DNA of 64,000 bases from Achromobacter sp. MFA1 R4 (lineage in GTDB: Bacteria; Pseudomonadota; Gammaproteobacteria; Burkholderiales; Burkholderiaceae_B), in contig NZ_LT707065.1 of assembly GCF_900156745.1 (NCBI RefSeq), forward strand, positions 5,840,086 to 5,904,085, in the 5' to 3' direction. Both the position numbers and the translations under genes were made by a program. Positions 63,036 to 64,000 of the stretch are shown one piece after another. The notes beneath the pieces are model-generated. The model saw only the letters and a program-made list of their open reading frames with translations, made no database searches and had not been told where the DNA came from. The first letter of the stretch is position 1. Each line of letters begins with the position of its first letter.

Positions 63036-63066
63036 TTGACCCTATAGTAACTCCAAGGTGTGGAAT
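63036..63066 (+). promoter_or_regulatory. MerR-type promoter and operator of the metal ATPase gene
   Basis: TTGACC (63036-63041) and TGGAAT (63061-63066) are spaced by 19 bases, the overlong spacing typical of MerR-controlled promoters. Between them, arms ACCCTATAGT (63039-63048) and ACTCCAAGGT (63050-63059) form an imperfect dyad that resembles known CadR/PbrR sites. It faces the ATPase and lies 36 bases upstream of cadR. Confidence 0.8.
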
Positions 63067-63098
63067 TGCGTCACCAGCTTATTTGAAGGGTCAAGCAG

Positions 63099-64000
63099 AT
63101 GTCTTTACCGCCGGTCAAACAACGCGAACATCAGCCCGCCGAGCGCGGCGGCGCCTGCTGCGGCGGGCACACGCGGGAACCGAAGGCGTGCGAAACGCAG
63201 CGCCGCGCGGACGGCCCTGCGCCCGACCACGGTCACGACCACGGCCACGGCCACGGCCACGGCCACGGCCATGATCATGGCCACGCCGGCTGCGGCGGAC
63301 AACGCCACGACCCGGCGCCTGACGCCGGGCACCGCCATGCGCACGCCGACGCGCCGTGCTGCGGCCACGACCATCCGCCCGCCAGCCTGGACGCCGCCGA
63401 CCCCGCCCCCAGCGCCCTGTCGGCCGGCCCCGGCCAGCGGCTGGCGCGCCTGCGCATCGGCCAGATGGACTGCCCCACCGAGGAAACGCTGATCCGCAAA
63501 AAGCTGGCCGGCGTGGACGGGGTGCATGCGCTGGACTTCAACCTGATGCAGCGCGTGCTGACAGTGGTCCACGCCGACGGCGCGCTGGACCGCATCGTCA
63601 CCGCCATCAAGTCGCTCGACATGACGCCCGAGGCGCTGGCCGACGGCGCGGCGCCCTCCCCCGCGCCCGCCGCCAAGGCGGTGAACTGGTGGCTGATCGG
63701 CGGCGCAGGCGTGCTGGCCGCGCTGTCCGAGTTCTCGCACTTCGCCGGCGGCCCCCTGCTGCTGACCGCGGCGCTGGCCGTGGCGGCCATCCTGGCATGC
63801 GGTGTCAGCACCTACCGCAAGGGCTGGATCGCGGTGCGCAACGGCAACCTGAACATCAACGCCCTCATGAGCATCGCCGTCACCGGCGCGGTCCTGATCG
63901 GCCAATGGCCCGAGGCCGCCATGGTGATGTTCCTGTTCAACGTGGCCGAGCTGATCGAAGCGCGGTCGCTGGACCGGGCGCGCAACGCCGTGCGCGGCCT
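63099..64000 (+). CDS. cadA: P1B-type heavy-metal ATPase (CadA/ZntA-like), partial
   Basis: The frame starts at ATG 63099, with AAGGG upstream, and is open to the right edge (300 codons seen). The N-terminus is very rich in His and Cys: GGACCGGH, then a run of alternating His and Gly (DHGHDHGHGHGHG) and PCCGHDH, probably a metal-collecting tail. An HMA-like domain follows with RIGQMDCPTEETLIRKKL, and then membrane spans and NINALMSIAVTGAVLIGQWP, EARSLDRARNAV, as in Zn/Cd/Pb exporters. Catalytic DKTG and the CPx motif would lie beyond the window. Regulated by the adjacent CadR. Confidence 0.93.
   Translation, partial: MSLPPVKQREHQPAERGGACCGGHTREPKACETQRRADGPAPDHGHDHGHGHGHGHGHDHGHAGCGGQRHDPAPDAGHRHAHADAPCCGHDHPPASLDAADPAPSALSAGPGQRLARLRIGQMDCPTEETLIRKKLAGVDGVHALDFNLMQRVLTVVHADGALDRIVTAIKSLDMTPEALADGAAPSPAPAAKAVNWWLIGGAGVLAALSEFSHFAGGPLLLTAALAVAAILACGVSTYRKGWIAVRNGNLNINALMSIAVTGAVLIGQWPEAAMVMFLFNVAELIEARSLDRARNAVRG

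Noticed and set aside
63236-63282. Tandem ccacgg repeats considered as a CRISPR-like or regulatory repeat
   Set aside because: They are in frame and encode the alternating His-Gly tract of the ATPase; there are no spacers.
63105-63905. 266-codon minus-strand frame opposite the metal ATPase
   Set aside because: Shadow of the His-rich ATPase start, which has a ribosome site, a promoter and family motifs.

Overview
The window is high-GC DNA (roughly two-thirds G+C by eye) with tightly packed, often ATGA-overlapping genes. Gene content and order (nadE next to a P-II gene, a YbdG-type channel gene divergent from argH, many ABC uptake operons, Gly-rich autotransporter, gsp cluster) suggest a beta-proteobacterium of the Alcaligenaceae, most likely Achromobacter or a close Bordetella relative. 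This is an inference from protein character, not a database result. No rRNA, tRNA or CRISPR array was seen.

Layout. (1) 1-9967, minus strand: one ten-gene operon with a GntR/UTRA regulator, a branched-chain-type ABC importer (binding protein, livHMGF), a LeuC/LeuD-like hydro-lyase pair and an HyuB/HyuA pair; it looks like uptake and breakdown of an unidentified organic acid or cyclic amide. (2) 10060-16857: a 2265-residue autotransporter with a Gly-rich N-terminus and an internal 1.12-kb tandem duplication. (3) 17238-22675, minus: a GAF-PAS-PAS-GGDEF cyclase, an MFS exporter and SDR enzyme controlled by a TetR regulator through two matching palindromic operators, and yaeQ. (4) 23256-30264, minus: a glutathione-type (Gsi) ABC importer with a leaderless gamma-glutamyltransferase, and a divergent LysR regulator. 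(5) 31279-35713, minus: Tat-exported phospholipase C, a tiny lipoprotein and a phosphodiesterase/LamG lipoprotein.

(6) 36018-50738: a type II secretion locus in three transcription units: gspC-G-H-I-J-K-L-M-N (plus), gspD-E (minus) and gspF (plus). Its convergent gspN/gspE junction is interrupted by a low-GC foreign insert (about 41.8-45.5 kb) carrying a 755-residue NACHT/STAND NTPase and the tail of an IS256-family transposase with one terminal repeat. The NACHT protein is the best candidate in the window for a poorly described defence system. (7) 50781-56414: P-II protein, glutamine-dependent NAD synthetase, mechanosensitive channel, argH. (8) 56630-61668, minus: a complete branched-chain 2-oxoacid dehydrogenase operon (E1alpha, E1beta, E2, E3) ending in a clear terminator. 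(9) 61868-64000: nitroreductase, CadR-like MerR regulator, and a divergent His-rich P1B metal ATPase that runs off the right edge from a promoter with MerR-type 19-bp spacing.

The phospholipase and the phosphodiesterase lipoprotein lie directly beside the secretion genes and are plausible cargo. The two peptide/amino-acid uptake operons and the Bkd complex together suggest an organism that lives on amino acids and peptides.
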